64,000 nucleotides of DNA, taken from assembly GCF_002209535.1 (NCBI RefSeq), contig NZ_NJIG01000001.1, positions 124,001-188,000 of the forward strand. Direction: 5' to 3'. Under the pieces are notes generated by a model. That model did not search any database. It was not told the DNA's origin and saw only the letters and a program-made list of their open reading frames with translations. Origin of the DNA: Achromobacter marplatensis (GTDB lineage Bacteria > Pseudomonadota > Gammaproteobacteria > Burkholderiales > Burkholderiaceae_B). Within the stretch, counting starts at the first letter, position 1. The number at the start of each line of letters is the position of its first letter. The position numbers were made by a program, and so were the translations under genes. Shown here in pieces: positions 1 through 8,700 of the stretch.

Positions 1-50
1 CGATCCGCGACCAGTATCTGAAGAACCCCGGCCCGCTGGTCCAGGCTTAA
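1..50 (+). CDS. C-terminal end of a probable GMC-type dehydrogenase flavoprotein subunit (partial)
   Basis: Only the last 15 codons are inside the window, ending at a TAA at 48-50. The visible tail (IRDQYLKNPGPLVQA) resembles the ends of flavoprotein subunits of membrane-bound gluconate 2-dehydrogenase-like enzymes as I remember them. The next gene, 12 bases downstream, encodes the tri-haem cytochrome c subunit that normally accompanies such a flavoprotein, which supports the assignment. A molybdopterin-type partner cannot be excluded from so short a piece. Confidence 0.5.
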   Translation, partial: IRDQYLKNPGPLVQA

Positions 51-62
51 GGAGACGGAACA

Positions 63-1376
63 ATGTTGAAGCAAACCATTGTTGCGGCCTTCTCGGCCCT
101 GGTCGCCAGCGCCGCATTCGCGGCGGACGGCACGACGGCCGCGGCGGATGCGCAGATGATCAAGCAGGGCGAATACCTGTCGCGCGCCGGCGACTGCATC
201 GCCTGCCATACGGCCAAGGGCGGCAAGCCCTTCGCCGGCGGACTCGGCATCGAGTCGCCGCTGGGCACGATCTATTCGACCAACATCACGCCCGACAAAG
301 AGACGGGCATCGGCAACTACACCTACGAGGACTTCGACCAGGCCGTGCGCCACGGCAAGGCCCGCGATGGCCATTCGCTGTATCCGGCCATGCCGTACAC
401 CGCGTACGCCAAGGTCACGCCCGATGACGTGAAGGCGCTGTATGCCTACTTCATGCATGGCGTGGAACCGGTCAAGCAGGAAAACAAGGACACGGACATC
501 TCGTGGCCCATGTCGATGCGCTGGCCCTTGACCGTGTGGCGCTGGATGTTCGCACCCGACGTCGTCAGCGGCCCCGCTGCGAGCGACTTGAAGGGCGCCG
601 ACCGCGAAGCGCTGCTGCGTGGCCAGTACCTGGTCGAAGGCCTGGGCCATTGCAGCACCTGCCATACGCCGCGCGGTTTCGCCTTGCAGGAAAAGGCGCT
701 GAGCGACGCGGACGGCTCGGCCTTCCTGTCGGGCGGCGTGGTGGAAGGCTGGCTGGCCAAGAACCTGCGCGGCGACGCCACCGACGGCCTGGGCAACTGG
801 ACGAAGGAAGACATTGCTGTCTTCCTGAAGTCTGGCCGCAACGGCCATTCGGCTGCGTTCGGCGGCATGGCGCAAGTGGTCGAGGACAGCACGCAGCACT
901 TGTCCGACGCCGATCTGAACGCCATTGCGGTGTATCTGAAGAGCTTGCCGCCGGTCAACAAGGACGCGACCAAGCCGCTGGCCGATGACGAGTCCGTGGC
1001 GCAAGCGCTGCGTACCGGCAAGGATAAGAGCGATGGCGCGATGGCGTTCCTGAATAACTGCGCCGCCTGCCACCGCAGCACCGGCAAGGGTTATACGGAA
1101 ACGTTCCCGCAGTTGGCGTTGAGCTCGACGGTGAATTCCGCGGATCCGGCCTCGCTGATCCACATCGTGCTCAAGGGCGCGCAGATGCCGGGCACGACGG
1201 CGGCGCCCACGGCCTACGCGATGCCTGGCTTCGACTGGCGCATGACCGACAAGGAAGTCGCCGACGTGGTGACCTTCGTGCGGTCCAGCTGGGGCAACAA
1301 GGGCGCGGCAGTCAGCGCGTCGGATGTGGCCAAGGTGCGCAAGGAAGTGGGGGCGGCCGCGCAGCCCGCGCGTTAA
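63..1376 (+). CDS. Tri-haem cytochrome c subunit of a membrane-bound sugar/alcohol dehydrogenase
   Basis: The 437-residue protein has a Sec signal peptide (residues 1-20, AFA/AD cleavage) and three CxxCH haem c sites: C45-IAC-H49, C197-STC-H201 and C333-AAC-H337. That count and length match the cytochrome subunits of gluconate/alcohol/aldehyde dehydrogenases, which pass electrons from a periplasmic flavoprotein or molybdoenzyme to ubiquinone. The start follows a GGAG-containing ribosome site directly after the upstream stop, so the two genes form one operon. A strong intrinsic terminator follows, making this the last gene of the unit. The substrate cannot be told from this subunit alone. Confidence 0.88.
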   Translation: MLKQTIVAAFSALVASAAFAADGTTAAADAQMIKQGEYLSRAGDCIACHTAKGGKPFAGGLGIESPLGTIYSTNITPDKETGIGNYTYEDFDQAVRHGKARDGHSLYPAMPYTAYAKVTPDDVKALYAYFMHGVEPVKQENKDTDISWPMSMRWPLTVWRWMFAPDVVSGPAASDLKGADREALLRGQYLVEGLGHCSTCHTPRGFALQEKALSDADGSAFLSGGVVEGWLAKNLRGDATDGLGNWTKEDIAVFLKSGRNGHSAAFGGMAQVVEDSTQHLSDADLNAIAVYLKSLPPVNKDATKPLADDESVAQALRTGKDKSDGAMAFLNNCAACHRSTGKGYTETFPQLALSSTVNSADPASLIHIVLKGAQMPGTTAAPTAYAMPGFDWRMTDKEVADVVTFVRSSWGNKGAAVSASDVAKVRKEVGAAAQPAR

Positions 1377-1413
1377 CGCGCCCCGCGGTTCCGCAAGACG
1401 GTCCCGCATGATG

Positions 1414-1453
1414 GCGGCGTCGGAAAGTCCAGGCTTTCCGGCGCCGCTTTTTT
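1414..1453 (+). terminator. Rho-independent terminator of the dehydrogenase operon
   Basis: A 14-bp stem (1414-1427 pairing with 1434-1447, one G-U pair) with a 6-base loop is followed at once by six T residues (1448-1453). It lies 37 bases after the cytochrome stop codon. Confidence 0.9.
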
Positions 1454-1500
1454 ATTTGATGCGTCGCGCCCAGATCGTCCGCCACGGGCAGACGCGGAGC

Positions 1501-1536
1501 TTGCCCAGCTGCTATGATTACTGGATAAATACCCAG
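1501..1536 (+). promoter_or_regulatory. Predicted promoter overlapped by a LexA-like SOS box
   Basis: CTGGATAAATACCCAG at 1521-1536 fits the CTG-N10-CAG core of the proteobacterial LexA box, with symmetric CTGG/CCAG ends. It overlaps a possible promoter: TTGCCC (1501-1506), 17 bases, GATAAA (1524-1529). Transcription would begin near 1536, only about 17 bases before the ATG at 1553, leaving no clear Shine-Dalgarno sequence. The pairing with DNA-repair genes makes SOS control plausible. Binding is an inference. Confidence 0.55.
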
Positions 1537-1552
1537 CTATCCGGCCCGGCCG

Positions 1553-3196
1553 ATGTTCCCCCCGCACCGTTACTACTACCTTCACAATTTCCAGCGCGCG
1601 CTGGCGTGGGTCGCTGACCGCTACGCCGACCTGCTGGATGCCGGCGAACGCCGTTTCCTGGAAGACTTCCAGGCCTTGCCGCAGGCGTCCCAGGCGTTGA
1701 TGGTGCGCATGCTGATGCGGCGCGGGCCGTGGTTCCGCGCCAGCCGGCTGGTCTATGAGGAAATCGCCAGCACGCAGGATGCCGCGGCGCCGCTGCAGGC
1801 GCTGGGGTGGCTGGACGCCGACGCGCCAATGACGTTGGACGAGGTGTTCGCCCTGCATACCAAGCCCGAGCTTTGCCGCCTGTTTGGGGATGCCTCGGTC
1901 AAGCCGGCGGCGCGCAAGGCGGACCTGCTGGAGGCCTTGCGGGCTCGGCACGATGCGCCCCAGCCCTATGCGGCTTGGAACCCCGCGGCCGACGAGCCCG
2001 TGTGGCGCGTGATGGTGGGCGATCTTTGCGAACGCTTGCGCCTGATGTTCTTCGGCAACCTGTACCAGGACTGGTCGGAATTCGTATTGGCCGACCTGGG
2101 CGTGTTCCAGTACGAGGCCGTGCCGTTCGAGGCGTCGTCGCGGGCATTCCAGACGCGGGCGGACGTGGACGGCTATCTGGCCTTGCATGCCTGCCGGGCG
2201 GCGCTGGACGAAGGCGCCGAACTGGACGCCTTGCTGCGGGCGGTGGACGATTGCGCCAGCCAGAACCCCTGGCTGGAAAAGCGCCGCGCCAAGGTGCTGC
2301 TGCGGATCGGGCAGGCGTGCGAGCGGGCGCAGGACTGGGCGGCGGCGCAACGCGTGTACACGCGCTGCGCGTACCCCGGCGCGCGGCATCGCCGCATACG
2401 CGTGCATGAACGCATGGCGCAGTATGGCGAGGCCTTGGCGCTGGCCTTGCAGGCGCAATCCGCACCCGAAAGCGAAGAGGAAAGCCAGCGCGTGGCGCGG
2501 ATGCTGCCGCGCCTGTATCGGGGCGCGGGGCAGGGCGCGCCCGCGCGGGCGGCGGCCCCGGCCTTGCTGCGCACGGATCTGAGCTTGCCGCGGCCGGCCC
2601 AGCCGATGGCGGTGGAATTCGTTACCCGGGACCACCTGCATCAGGACGATGCGCCGGTGCACTACGTTGAGAACGCGCTGATCAATTCGCTGTTCGGCCT
2701 GCTGTGCTGGCCGGCCGTCTTTGCGCCGTTGCCGGGCGCGTTCTTCCATCCGTTCCAGCGCGCCCCGGCGGACCTGGATGCGCCGGATTTCCACCAGCGC
2801 CGCGCGGCTTTGTTCAACGACTGCCTGGGGCAGCTGGACACGCACGCGTATCGCGATGTGATCTTGCAGCGCTATGCGGAAAAATCGGGCGTGCAGTCGC
2901 CGTTCGTGTTCTGGGGCGCGTTGTCGGACACGCTGTTGGCGCAAGCCCTGGACTGCCTGCCGGCCGCGCATCTGAAGCTGTATTTCACCCGGCTGCTGCG
3001 GGACGTCAAGACCAACCGCTCGGGCTTTCCGGACCTGATCCGTTTCTGGCCGGCAGAGCGCCGCTACGAGCTGGTCGAAGTCAAAGGGCCCGGCGACAAA
3101 CTGCAGGATAACCAGATCCGTTGGCTGCAGTATTGCGTGTCGCATGGGATGCCGGTTCGCGTCTGCCACGTCAGTTGGCGGGAGGATGCGGCATGA
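1553..3196 (+). CDS. VRR-NUC domain nuclease, FAN1-like
   Basis: A 547-residue protein whose last 70 residues form a VRR-NUC nuclease domain of the PD-(D/E)xK fold: D494 in FPDLI, then E509-V-K511 in the ELVEVKGPGD segment, and Q521 further on. The N-terminal 450 residues are helical and alanine-rich, as in bacterial FAN1 homologues, which act on branched DNA and interstrand crosslinks. The stop codon overlaps the start of the following helicase (ATGA), so the proteins are probably made together. The upstream LexA-like box suggests damage induction. The exact DNA substrate is not known from sequence. Confidence 0.85.
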   Translation: MFPPHRYYYLHNFQRALAWVADRYADLLDAGERRFLEDFQALPQASQALMVRMLMRRGPWFRASRLVYEEIASTQDAAAPLQALGWLDADAPMTLDEVFALHTKPELCRLFGDASVKPAARKADLLEALRARHDAPQPYAAWNPAADEPVWRVMVGDLCERLRLMFFGNLYQDWSEFVLADLGVFQYEAVPFEASSRAFQTRADVDGYLALHACRAALDEGAELDALLRAVDDCASQNPWLEKRRAKVLLRIGQACERAQDWAAAQRVYTRCAYPGARHRRIRVHERMAQYGEALALALQAQSAPESEEESQRVARMLPRLYRGAGQGAPARAAAPALLRTDLSLPRPAQPMAVEFVTRDHLHQDDAPVHYVENALINSLFGLLCWPAVFAPLPGAFFHPFQRAPADLDAPDFHQRRAALFNDCLGQLDTHAYRDVILQRYAEKSGVQSPFVFWGALSDTLLAQALDCLPAAHLKLYFTRLLRDVKTNRSGFPDLIRFWPAERRYELVEVKGPGDKLQDNQIRWLQYCVSHGMPVRVCHVSWREDAA

Positions 3197-5463
3197 GTTA
3201 TGCCGTGGCGGTGCGTGCGCTGTGCGAGTTCACCGCGCGGGCGGGCGATCTGGACTTGCGTTTCACGCCGGCGCCGACGGGGCTGGAAGGAATGGCGGGC
3301 CACGCGGTGGTGACGGGCCGGCGCGGGCCGGCTTATGAAACCGAAGTGGCGCTGTCCGGCCAACATGAAAACCTGCTGGTGCGGGGGCGGGCCGACGGCT
3401 ACGACCCGGTGGCCAACCAGCTGGAAGAGGTCAAGACGTATCGCGGCCAGTTGGACAGCGTGCGCGAGAACCACCGCGTGGTGCATTGGGCGCAGGCGCG
3501 CGTCTACGGCCATCTGTTGTGCCAGGCCCGCGGGCTGGAGCAAGTGCGCGTGGCCCTGGTGTATTTCAATGTGGTCACCGAAGAAGAAACGGTCCTGGTG
3601 GAAACGCACGAGGCGTCGGCGCTGGCGGCCTTCTTCCAGGAGCAATGCGGCCGTTTCCTGGCCTGGGCCAAGACCGAGCTTGCCCATCGGCAAGCGCGCG
3701 ATGCCGCGCTGGAAAAGCTGGCATTTCCGCATGGGGAATTCCGTGCCGGGCAGCGCGACCTGGCCGTGGCCGTGTACCGCACGGCGCGCGACGGCCGCTG
3801 CCTGATGGCGCAGGCGCCCACCGGTATCGGCAAGACGCTGGGCACGATCTTCCCGCTGCTCAAGGCCAGCCCCGGCACGGGCCTGGACAAGATCTTCTTC
3901 CTGGCGGCCAAGGGGTCGGGGCGGGGGCTGGCAGTCGAAGCGCTGGACACCGTCAATGCGCAGCCTGCTGCGCCCGCGCTGCGGGTGCTGGACCTGCAGG
4001 CGCGTGACAAGACCTGCGAGCATCCGGATCTGGCCTGCCACGGAGATTCCTGCCCCTTGGCGAAAGGGTTTTACGACCGCTTGCCGCAAGCGCGCGAAGC
4101 GGCGTTGCAACACGTCCGGCTGGATGCGCCCACCGTACGCGCGACGGCCCGCGCGCATCAGGTGTGTCCGTACTACCTGTCGCAGGAGCTGATCCGCTGG
4201 AGCGACGTGGTGGTGGGCGACTACAACTATTACTACGACGCCACGGCGATGCTGTACGCCATGACGCAGGCCTACCAGTGGAAGGTGGCGGTGCTGGTGG
4301 ACGAAGCCCACAATCTGGTGGACCGGGCGCGCCGCATGTACACGGGTGAATTGGACCAGGCATCGCTGTCCGCCGCGCGCTATGCCGCGCCCAAGGCGCT
4401 GAAAAAGCCGCTGGACGGCCTGCAGCGGTCTTGGAACGCGCTGAACAAGAAGCAGGTTGAACGGTATCAGGCCTACGAGATGGTGGCCCCGGGCGTGCTG
4501 ACCGCCGTGCAGAAAGCGGTAGGCGCCATCATGGAGCACATGGCCGAGTCGCCGTTGGCGCAAGACGATCCCGTCCTGACGTTCTACTTCGAAGCGCTGC
4601 AGTTCATGCGCCTGGCCGAGCAGTTCGGTTCGCATGCGCTCTTTGACGTGACGCTGTCGGACGTGGGCGTGGCCAGCGCCAAGACGCGGCCGTCTACCTT
4701 GTGTGTGCGCAACGTGATCCCGGCGCCGTATCTGGCGGCGCGCTACGCGGCGGCGCACGCGACGGTGCTGTTCTCCGGCACGCTGAGCCCGCAGCAGTTC
4801 TACCGCGACACCCTCGGACTGCCCAAGGATGCGCCCTGGATCGACGTGGCCGCGCCGTTCCAGGCCGAGCAACTGGCGGTACGGGTGGTGGGCAACGTGT
4901 CCACGCGCTATCGCGACCGCGAACGTTCGCTGGCGCCGATCGTCGACTTGATCGCGACCCAGTATGCTGAGCGGCCCGGCAACTATCTGGGGTTTTTAAG
5001 CAGCTTCGATTATTTGCGCCAGGTGTCCGACCTGATGCGCGAACGCCATCCCACGGTGCCGATCTGGCTGCAGACGCCGGGCATGGATGAACCCGGCCGC
5101 GCCGCATTCCTGGCCCGCTTCACCGAGACCGGCCAGGGGGTGGGCTTTGCGGTGCTGGGTGGCGCGTTCTCGGAAGGGGTGGACTTGCCAGGCAAGCGGC
5201 TGATCGGCGCGTTCATTGCCACGCTGGGCCTGCCGCAAGTGAACCCGGTAAACGAAAACATGAAGCGGGCCATGGACTTGCGCTATGGCGAAGAGAACGG
5301 CTACGACTACACGTACCTGTACCCGGGCATGCAGAAAGTGGTGCAGGCGGCCGGCCGGGTGATCCGTACCGAACAGGACGTGGGCACCGTGCACCTGATC
5401 GACGACCGCTATCGCCGCGCCAAAGTGCGCGGCCTGTTGCCCAGTTGGTGGCAGGTGGACTGA
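3193..5463 (+). CDS. XPD/DinG-family Fe-S DNA helicase with N-terminal PD-(D/E)xK nuclease-like domain
   Basis: From the ATG at 3193, which overlaps the upstream stop and is preceded by GGAGG, the protein has 756 residues. An N-terminal segment carries a nuclease-like signature (D68 then E79-V-K81 in the LEEVK stretch). Walker A is APTGIGKT (208-215). Four cysteines (C275, C282, C287, C325) fit the 4Fe-4S cluster of XPD/DinG helicases, and DEAH lies at 370-373. The C-terminal half has the helicase motifs FSGTLSP, SEGVDLPG and QAAGRVIR. It probably unwinds DNA 5' to 3' and works with the VRR-NUC protein in repair of crosslinks or branched intermediates. Confidence 0.87.
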   Translation: MSYAVAVRALCEFTARAGDLDLRFTPAPTGLEGMAGHAVVTGRRGPAYETEVALSGQHENLLVRGRADGYDPVANQLEEVKTYRGQLDSVRENHRVVHWAQARVYGHLLCQARGLEQVRVALVYFNVVTEEETVLVETHEASALAAFFQEQCGRFLAWAKTELAHRQARDAALEKLAFPHGEFRAGQRDLAVAVYRTARDGRCLMAQAPTGIGKTLGTIFPLLKASPGTGLDKIFFLAAKGSGRGLAVEALDTVNAQPAAPALRVLDLQARDKTCEHPDLACHGDSCPLAKGFYDRLPQAREAALQHVRLDAPTVRATARAHQVCPYYLSQELIRWSDVVVGDYNYYYDATAMLYAMTQAYQWKVAVLVDEAHNLVDRARRMYTGELDQASLSAARYAAPKALKKPLDGLQRSWNALNKKQVERYQAYEMVAPGVLTAVQKAVGAIMEHMAESPLAQDDPVLTFYFEALQFMRLAEQFGSHALFDVTLSDVGVASAKTRPSTLCVRNVIPAPYLAARYAAAHATVLFSGTLSPQQFYRDTLGLPKDAPWIDVAAPFQAEQLAVRVVGNVSTRYRDRERSLAPIVDLIATQYAERPGNYLGFLSSFDYLRQVSDLMRERHPTVPIWLQTPGMDEPGRAAFLARFTETGQGVGFAVLGGAFSEGVDLPGKRLIGAFIATLGLPQVNPVNENMKRAMDLRYGEENGYDYTYLYPGMQKVVQAAGRVIRTEQDVGTVHLIDDRYRRAKVRGLLPSWWQVD

Positions 5464-5467
5464 TCCG

Positions 5468-7000
5468 CTAGGGCGTGGCCGTTACGCCATCGCGGGCGGC
5501 GTGCGGGCGCCGCCGCCCCAGCAGCGCATGGATGGCCAGCGCGGTCAGCACGGCAATGCCAGCCAAGGCGTGCAGCACGTGGCGGAAGGCCTCGTTATAG
5601 CTGTGCTGCAGCAGCTCGGATGCGCCCGGCAACAAGGCCGCCGCTTCGTGCAACTGACCAAGCGCGGCGCGGTTGGCGGCCATCAGGATGGCCTGGCCGT
5701 CGGTGCCGGCAGGCAGCCCCGCCGTCAGCGGCATCTGGATCAGCAAGGCCAGCAGCGCGCTGACGACGGCGATGGCAATGCCATCCGCTGATACGCGCAC
5801 CGTGTTGAAGATGCCGGTGGCCATGCCGACGTTACGCGGTTCCACCACGCTGACGGCCATCGCGTCCATCAAGCCCCACGGCACGCCGATGCCGATGCCG
5901 ATCAGGCTCATCGGCAACCACAGGCCGGTGGCGCCTGTGGTCATGACGTCCGCCAACCAGACCAGGCCGGCGGCCACCGCCAGCAGGCCCACCGCGGACA
6001 GCACGCCCGGGTTGAACCAGCGTGTCAGCAATGCGGCCAGGAACGGCACGACCAGCAGCGGTGCGGCCAGACCAATCATCAACTGGCCGGCCGCCAGCGC
6101 GCTGTAGCCGTCGATGCCGATGAAGCGGCCGGGCAGCACGGCGATCAGCACGATGAAGAGGAACGCGGGCGAAGCCGCCAGCACCTGCACGCCCACGAAG
6201 CGCGCGTCGCGGAACAGGCTCAGGTCCAGCATGGGCCGGGCGGCGCGGCGCTCGACGTGCACGAATACGCCGGCCAGCAGGGCAGACGTCAATAGCGCGC
6301 CGATGACGTGCGCATCCGTCCAGCCCGCTTCGGGCGCCAGCAACATGCCGTAGGTGAACAGGCCCAGCGCGCCGGTGAAGCTGATGGCGCCCGGCCAGTC
6401 CAAGCGGCCTTGGGGGGCGCCGACGGTCGGGCGCACGCTGACGGCCACCATGACGGCGCCCAGCACGCCCACGCCGCCCGTCGCCAGGAACACCCATTCC
6501 CAACCGGCTGCCTGCACCATCCAACCGGACGCCAGCGGCCCGAACGACAGGCCGATGCCGAAGGTGGTGCCCAGCAAGCTGAACGCACGGGTGCGCGCCA
6601 CGCCGTGGAACAGCGGGGCCAACGACGACATGGCGGCGGCAAACGCGGCTGCGCCGCCCATGCCCTGCATCAGCCGCATGACGTCGATCCAGCCCGTGGT
6701 GGGCAGATAGGGGATGGCGAACGTGGCGGCGCAGAACCATGCCAGGCCCAGCAGCCAGACCCGGCGGGGGCCGTACAGGTCGGTCAGGCTGCCCGACACC
6801 ATGATGACGCTGCCGTACGCGAGGATGTAGCCGTTCAGGATCCAGTTCAGTTCAACCGGCGTGCCGCCCAGCGCCTGGCTGATCGACGGCAGGACCACGG
6901 CGGGGCCGGTGAAGCACAGCGGGATGAGCAGGGCTGTCAGGCAGGCAGACAGCAGTTGCAGCCAGCGATGGCGGGAGGATGGGGATTCGGAAAGGTGCAT
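5468..7000 (-). CDS. MFS drug-efflux transporter, DHA2 (EmrB/QacA) type
   Basis: A 510-residue integral membrane protein with about 14 hydrophobic helices, beginning LLSACLTALLIPLCFTGPAVV, with the first-loop MFS motif in degraded form (GSLTDLYGPRR) and a later helix pattern typical of the 14-helix drug/H+ antiporters. The frame stays open further upstream, but the ATG at 7000 gives the usual short cytosolic N-terminus; its ribosome site is weak, so the start is moderately sure. It is divergent from a LysR gene 137 bases away, its probable regulator. The substrate is unknown. Confidence 0.82.
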   Translation of the reverse strand: MHLSESPSSRHRWLQLLSACLTALLIPLCFTGPAVVLPSISQALGGTPVELNWILNGYILAYGSVIMVSGSLTDLYGPRRVWLLGLAWFCAATFAIPYLPTTGWIDVMRLMQGMGGAAAFAAAMSSLAPLFHGVARTRAFSLLGTTFGIGLSFGPLASGWMVQAAGWEWVFLATGGVGVLGAVMVAVSVRPTVGAPQGRLDWPGAISFTGALGLFTYGMLLAPEAGWTDAHVIGALLTSALLAGVFVHVERRAARPMLDLSLFRDARFVGVQVLAASPAFLFIVLIAVLPGRFIGIDGYSALAAGQLMIGLAAPLLVVPFLAALLTRWFNPGVLSAVGLLAVAAGLVWLADVMTTGATGLWLPMSLIGIGIGVPWGLMDAMAVSVVEPRNVGMATGIFNTVRVSADGIAIAVVSALLALLIQMPLTAGLPAGTDGQAILMAANRAALGQLHEAAALLPGASELLQHSYNEAFRHVLHALAGIAVLTALAIHALLGRRRPHAARDGVTATP

Positions 7001-7136
7001 GAGGACGAGCGGGTCTAAACAAGGGCGCCGCGCGGCGGGATTGCGGTGCGGCGGCAGAATGACGGCAAGCTTAGGGGCCACTGGATAAAAGAAAAACAGG
7101 CTAGGATTCCGAATATTCAGGACAAAAACGTCCGCA

Positions 7137-8033
7137 ATGGGGATGAGGATGGATAGTCTTAGCGGCATCGGCGTACTTGTGCTGGTCGCGGAAACGCGCA
7201 GCTTTTCCGAGGCGGGGCGGGTGCTGGGGGTGTCACCGTCGGCGGTGGGCAAAAGCGTGGCGCGGATGGAAGAGCGCTTGAAAGTGCGTCTGTTCCATCG
7301 CAGCACGCGCCACATTGCGCTGACCCCGGAAGGCGAGAAATTCCTGGAGCGTTGCCGCCGCATCCTGTGCGAAGTGGAAGCCGCTGAATTGGAACTTTCC
7401 GAAGCGACGGATGCGCCGCACGGCAAGCTGCGGGTGAGCCTGCCGCGCTACAGCGGGCTGTTCGACGCCAGCATCGCCAGCTTCATGCAGCAGTACCCGG
7501 CAGTGGAACTGGACCTGGATTTCACGGACCGGATGGTGGATGTGATCGGCGAAGGCTACGACGCCGTGGTCCGCACCGGCGACATGGACGATTCCGGCCT
7601 GAAGCGCCGGCGGCTGGGGCCGTTCCGGCGGGTGCTGGCCGCAGCGCCCGACTATTTGCGCCTGCATGGCACGCCCAAGCGCGCGGGCGACCTGCTGCGC
7701 CACGCCTGCCTGCATTACCGGTATCCCGCGACGGGCCGGCTTGAAAAATGGCCGCTGAAACAGGGGCCGGACGCGCAATCGCTCGATTTGCCCCTGACGC
7801 TGGTCTGCAACAGCGTCGAGATGCGGATATCCCTGGCGGTGGGCGGGCAGGGCATCGTCTGTCTGCCGGATTTCACGATCCGCCGCGAACTGGCTGCGGG
7901 CCAGTTGCAGATCGTGATGGAAGACCGCACGCGCGGCAGCGGCACGATGTGGGCGCTGTGGCCCGCCAGCCGCCATGCGTCGCCCAAGCTGCGGGTCTTC
8001 ATCGACCATCTGGCGCAGCACCTGTTTCCCTGA
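7137..8033 (+). CDS. LysR-family transcriptional regulator
   Basis: A 298-residue LysR protein: N-terminal winged helix (SFSEAGRVLGVSPSAVGKSVARMEERL) and a C-terminal substrate-binding domain. Three in-frame ATGs lie at 7137, 7143 and 7149; the last gives MDSLSGIGVLVLV, the usual beginning of this subgroup, and has GGGG about 6 bases before it, so it may be the true start. It is divergent from the MFS gene at 7000 and probably controls it. The 136-base gap is AT-rich near the LysR start and contains GAATATTC and a GGAC/GTCC inverted repeat. Confidence 0.88.
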   Translation: MGMRMDSLSGIGVLVLVAETRSFSEAGRVLGVSPSAVGKSVARMEERLKVRLFHRSTRHIALTPEGEKFLERCRRILCEVEAAELELSEATDAPHGKLRVSLPRYSGLFDASIASFMQQYPAVELDLDFTDRMVDVIGEGYDAVVRTGDMDDSGLKRRRLGPFRRVLAAAPDYLRLHGTPKRAGDLLRHACLHYRYPATGRLEKWPLKQGPDAQSLDLPLTLVCNSVEMRISLAVGGQGIVCLPDFTIRRELAAGQLQIVMEDRTRGSGTMWALWPASRHASPKLRVFIDHLAQHLFP

Positions 8034-8056
8034 ACCCCGCCAGGCCGCCCTTGTAG

Positions 8057-8092
8057 GATGATGATCATCATATTAATATGATGATCATCATC
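8057..8092. promoter_or_regulatory. Perfect 36-bp palindrome built of two 14-bp palindromes: predicted TetR operator
   Basis: Bases 8057-8092 read the same on both strands without a mismatch. Inside are two identical 14-bp palindromes, ATGATGATCATCAT, at 8058-8071 and 8078-8091, separated by ATTAAT. Their centres are 20 bp apart, about two helical turns. The array ends 3 bases before the first possible ATG of the TetR gene and leaves no room there for a ribosome site, favouring the start at 8110. Autoregulation by two TetR dimers on one DNA face is the likely meaning. Confidence 0.78.
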
Positions 8093-8109
8093 TAATGGCT
8101 GGGCCTGTC

Positions 8110-8700
8110 ATGCGCTACGACAACGGACACAAACGCGAAACGCGGATACGCATTCTGAAGACTGCGGCGGAAGCGGTGCGTGCCGACGGGCCCGACCGGA
8201 TCGGCGTGGCTGCGGTGATGCGCCAGGCCGGCATGACGCACGGCGGCTTCTACGCCCATTTCAATTCGAAGGACGCGCTGGTCGAGGCCTCGATCGAACA
8301 CATGTTCGACGAGGCGCTGGCCCGCGCCCAGAAGCGCATGGACGGACGACCGCCCGCCGACGGCCTTGCCGCCTACGTGGACGCCTACCTGTCGACCGCC
8401 CATTGCGAGGCGCGCGCCCATGGCTGCCCGCTGGTGGCGCTGGCGGCTGACCTGCCGCGGCAGTCTGACGCCTGCCGGCAGGCGTACGCCGCCGGGTTGC
8501 GCCGACTGGTTCAGGCCCTGGCCGGCCGGCTGGCCGATGCCGGCTACCCCGAACCGGAACCGCTGGCCCGTTCGGTGCTGGCTGAATTGGTGGGCGCGGT
8601 TTCCCTGGCCCGTTGCGAGACCGATGCGCAACGGGCGAATGCCATGCTGGCGGACGCCCGCCGGCTCTTGAAGGCCCGCCTGGGCCTGGAGCAATGCTGA
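8110..8700 (+). CDS. TetR/AcrR-family transcriptional regulator
   Basis: A 196-residue regulator with an N-terminal TetR helix-turn-helix (VAAVMRQAGMTHGGFYAHFNSKDALVEASI) and a helical ligand-binding domain containing the HGCPLVALAADLPRQS segment typical of one AcrR subgroup. An in-frame ATG at 8095 is possible, but it abuts the operator palindrome and has no ribosome site. The ATG at 8110 gives the family-typical MRYDNGHKRETR start. The stop overlaps the thioesterase start (TGATG), so regulator, thioesterase and thiolase are probably one transcript, self-controlled through the 36-bp palindrome. The ligand may be an acyl compound, judging only from the neighbours. Confidence 0.87.
   Translation: MRYDNGHKRETRIRILKTAAEAVRADGPDRIGVAAVMRQAGMTHGGFYAHFNSKDALVEASIEHMFDEALARAQKRMDGRPPADGLAAYVDAYLSTAHCEARAHGCPLVALAADLPRQSDACRQAYAAGLRRLVQALAGRLADAGYPEPEPLARSVLAELVGAVSLARCETDAQRANAMLADARRLLKARLGLEQC

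Noticed and set aside
1373-3169. Long minus-strand open frame of about 600 codons opposite the VRR-NUC gene
   Set aside because: It is antisense to a well-supported gene, has no family motif, and its composition (Arg, Gln, Ala, His rich) is typical of GC-skewed shadow frames.
3064-4872. Minus-strand open frame of about 600 codons opposite the helicase
   Set aside because: No domain or ribosome site; helicase motifs on the other strand are continuous, so this is a shadow frame.
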